A DNA stretch of 32,414 nt from Acidobacteriota bacterium (GTDB taxonomy: Bacteria; Acidobacteriota; Terriglobia; Terriglobales; Acidobacteriaceae), in assembly GCA_021800255.1 (NCBI GenBank), contig JAJYZC010000043.1, forward strand, positions 1 to 32,414. The letters are read 5' to 3'. Under the pieces are notes generated by a model, which worked only from the letters and a program-made list of their open reading frames with translations, was not told the origin of the DNA and made no database searches. Within the stretch, counting starts at the first letter, position 1. Every line of letters begins with the position of its first letter. Positions 31,217 through 32,414 of this stretch are shown here, one piece after another. The position numbers and the translations under genes are program-made.

Positions 31217-32414
31217 CTTTGCTGGCAATCGCCGTCATGGCCGTGCTCGCCCTGGTGGAGGTACTGGCGGCTTACAGCAGCCGCGTCTACGCGGAGTTCG
31301 GCAAGATTCTTTCCCGCGAAGAGCAGGAGACGCTGGATGCATGGGAGGAGCAGATCGAGCCGCGTCTCGGCCTCAGCCGCGAGCATGCGGCGTTGTGCGC
31401 CGCGGTGCTCCAGCAACTGGCGTTCGGGCTCATCGCGCTCGGCTTCGGCGTGGTGCTCTTCGATCGCGCCCCGCATGTTGGCCCGCCCACTCCGGCTGAG
31501 ATCGTACAGGCGTTGCTCGGTGTGGTGCTGGTGCTGGCCGTCTGCAACCAGCTTTTGCCCGCGCTGCTCTTCAACCGCACGCACGGCCTGTGGGCGGCGC
31601 GCCTGCTCTGGCCCATCCGCCTGCTCCTCTGGACGGTCACGCCCATCACCGTCCTTATCCGCTTTTTTGTTTCCGTAGCCACGCTGGCTGAGCATCCATC
31701 CGGCCCGGAAGAAGAACCCGCCGCAGACGTAGAGGCGCTGATCGAGGCCGGCGAGGAAGAAGGCATTCTGGAGCAGAGCGACAGCGATCTGGTGCGCTCG
31801 GCCGTGGAGTTCGGCGACAAGCTGGTGCGCGAAGTCATGACCCCGCGGCCGGAGGTCTTCGCGGTTCCCGAGTCCACGACGCTGGAGCAGTTTCTCGATC
31901 TATTGCGCGAGCACAGCTACTCGCGCGTGCCCGTGTACAACGGCTCGCTCGACAACGTAACCGGCATCGCCTTCGCCCACGACCTGCTGCAAATTGCCGA
32001 CGCGGAGGCGCGCACGCGGACTGTGGCCGGAATCATGCGGCCGGCCGACTTCGTGCCTGAGACCAAGCGCGGCTACGAGCTGCTGCGCGAGATGCAGCGC
32101 GAAAAGCAGCACATGCGCATCGTCATCGACGAGTACGGCGGCGTGGCCGGCCTGGTGACCATCGAGGATTTGCTGGAAGAGATCGTGGGCAACATTCACG
32201 ATGAGCATGAGCATGAAGGAGACGAAGAGCCGCAGCGCGAGCCCGGCGGCTCCTGGCTGGTGCCGGGCAGCTTTCCTGTGGATCAGGTGGGCGACCTCTT
32301 CGGCGCGTCCATCGATCTGGAGGGGGAGTATGAGGCGGCAACGCTGGGCGGGATGGTGAGCGAGATCGAAGGCCGCATTCCGCTGGCAGGAGAGGTGGTG
32401 GTGCTCAAGCCCGC
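31213..32414 (+). CDS. CorC/HlyC-type CBS-domain membrane protein (3' end cut by window)
   Basis: It begins at ATG 31213 and remains open to the window end (400 codons seen). The N-terminal region has hydrophobic segments ('TLLAIAVMAVLALVEVLAAY', 'LAFGLIALGFGVVLF', 'ALLGVVLVLAVCNQLLPALLF', 'TVLIRFFVSVATLAE'); then 'LIEAGEEEGILEQSDSDLVR' and 'VREVMTPRPEVFAVPESTT' begin a CBS pair that continues to 'MRIVIDEYGGVAGLVTIEDL' and 'LEEIVGNIHDEHE'. The start of the CorC_HlyC C-terminal domain follows ('GSFPVDQVGDLFG'). Relatives are linked to Mg/Co efflux or membrane ion handling. ATGA overlap with ybeY suggests translational coupling. Confidence 0.92.
   Translation, partial: MTLLAIAVMAVLALVEVLAAYSSRVYAEFGKILSREEQETLDAWEEQIEPRLGLSREHAALCAAVLQQLAFGLIALGFGVVLFDRAPHVGPPTPAEIVQALLGVVLVLAVCNQLLPALLFNRTHGLWAARLLWPIRLLLWTVTPITVLIRFFVSVATLAEHPSGPEEEPAADVEALIEAGEEEGILEQSDSDLVRSAVEFGDKLVREVMTPRPEVFAVPESTTLEQFLDLLREHSYSRVPVYNGSLDNVTGIAFAHDLLQIADAEARTRTVAGIMRPADFVPETKRGYELLREMQREKQHMRIVIDEYGGVAGLVTIEDLLEEIVGNIHDEHEHEGDEEPQREPGGSWLVPGSFPVDQVGDLFGASIDLEGEYEAATLGGMVSEIEGRIPLAGEVVVLKP

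Noticed and set aside
1..32414. CRISPR array, tRNA or rRNA genes
   Set aside because: No regularly spaced direct repeats and no cloverleaf or rRNA sequence were seen in the gaps.

Overview
The window is a GC-rich bacterial chromosome segment. Gene content points to Acidobacteriota, probably Terriglobia: RNase J beside RmlD, RluB and ScpB; a PhoH-YbeY-CorC operon; a GDCCVxC protein; FhlA-type sigma-54 control; and dispersed palindromic repeats. The assignment rests on gene content and repeat style, not on a marker-gene comparison.

Left edge (1-1130) is an IS graveyard. It holds the 5' end of an ISAs1-type transposase cut by the window edge, a small zinc-ribbon gene, a palindromic repeat and a decayed transposase fragment. 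From 1.1 to 8.1 kb is a leftward housekeeping run, in transcription order: ABC ATPase, scpB, rluB, rmlD, rnj, GDCCVxC protein. From 8.3 to 12 kb, rightward, lie an S41-family protein that has lost both catalytic residues and a class A penicillin-binding protein.

The centre (12.0-23.3 kb) is the most unusual part. A GAF-GAF sigma-54 activator converges on a leftward three-gene operon: a 2-hydroxyacyl-CoA dehydratase D-subunit-like protein, a radical SAM protein, and a large protein with two complete BadF/HgdC-type ATPase domains plus a DUF2229-like region. Together the outer two genes look like a split version of the approximately 1,400-residue activase fusions found elsewhere, with a radical SAM gene placed between the halves. 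Upstream, a near-consensus -24/-12 promoter reads rightward towards a small STAS-like gene. Beyond it is a coupled pair: a polytopic membrane protein and a THEP1/DUF2478-like P-loop NTPase.

From 24.3 to 26.4 kb is a compact, apparently complete type II restriction-modification cassette: a D12-class adenine methyltransferase diverges from a controller gene that overlaps a PD-(D/E)XK nuclease gene. The methyltransferase-controller gap holds two tandem TATTC-N7-GAATA dyads, a likely operator.

The right part returns to core genes: frr, a fibronectin-III lipoprotein gene and rpsT leftward; phoH, ybeY and a CorC/HlyC-type gene (cut by the edge) rightward.

At least three copies of a ~115-bp MITE-like palindrome (792-909, 24221-24335, 27125-27240) and other palindromic repeats sit in the gaps. 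One supplies the last codons and stop of the methyltransferase gene. I saw no tRNA, rRNA or CRISPR array.
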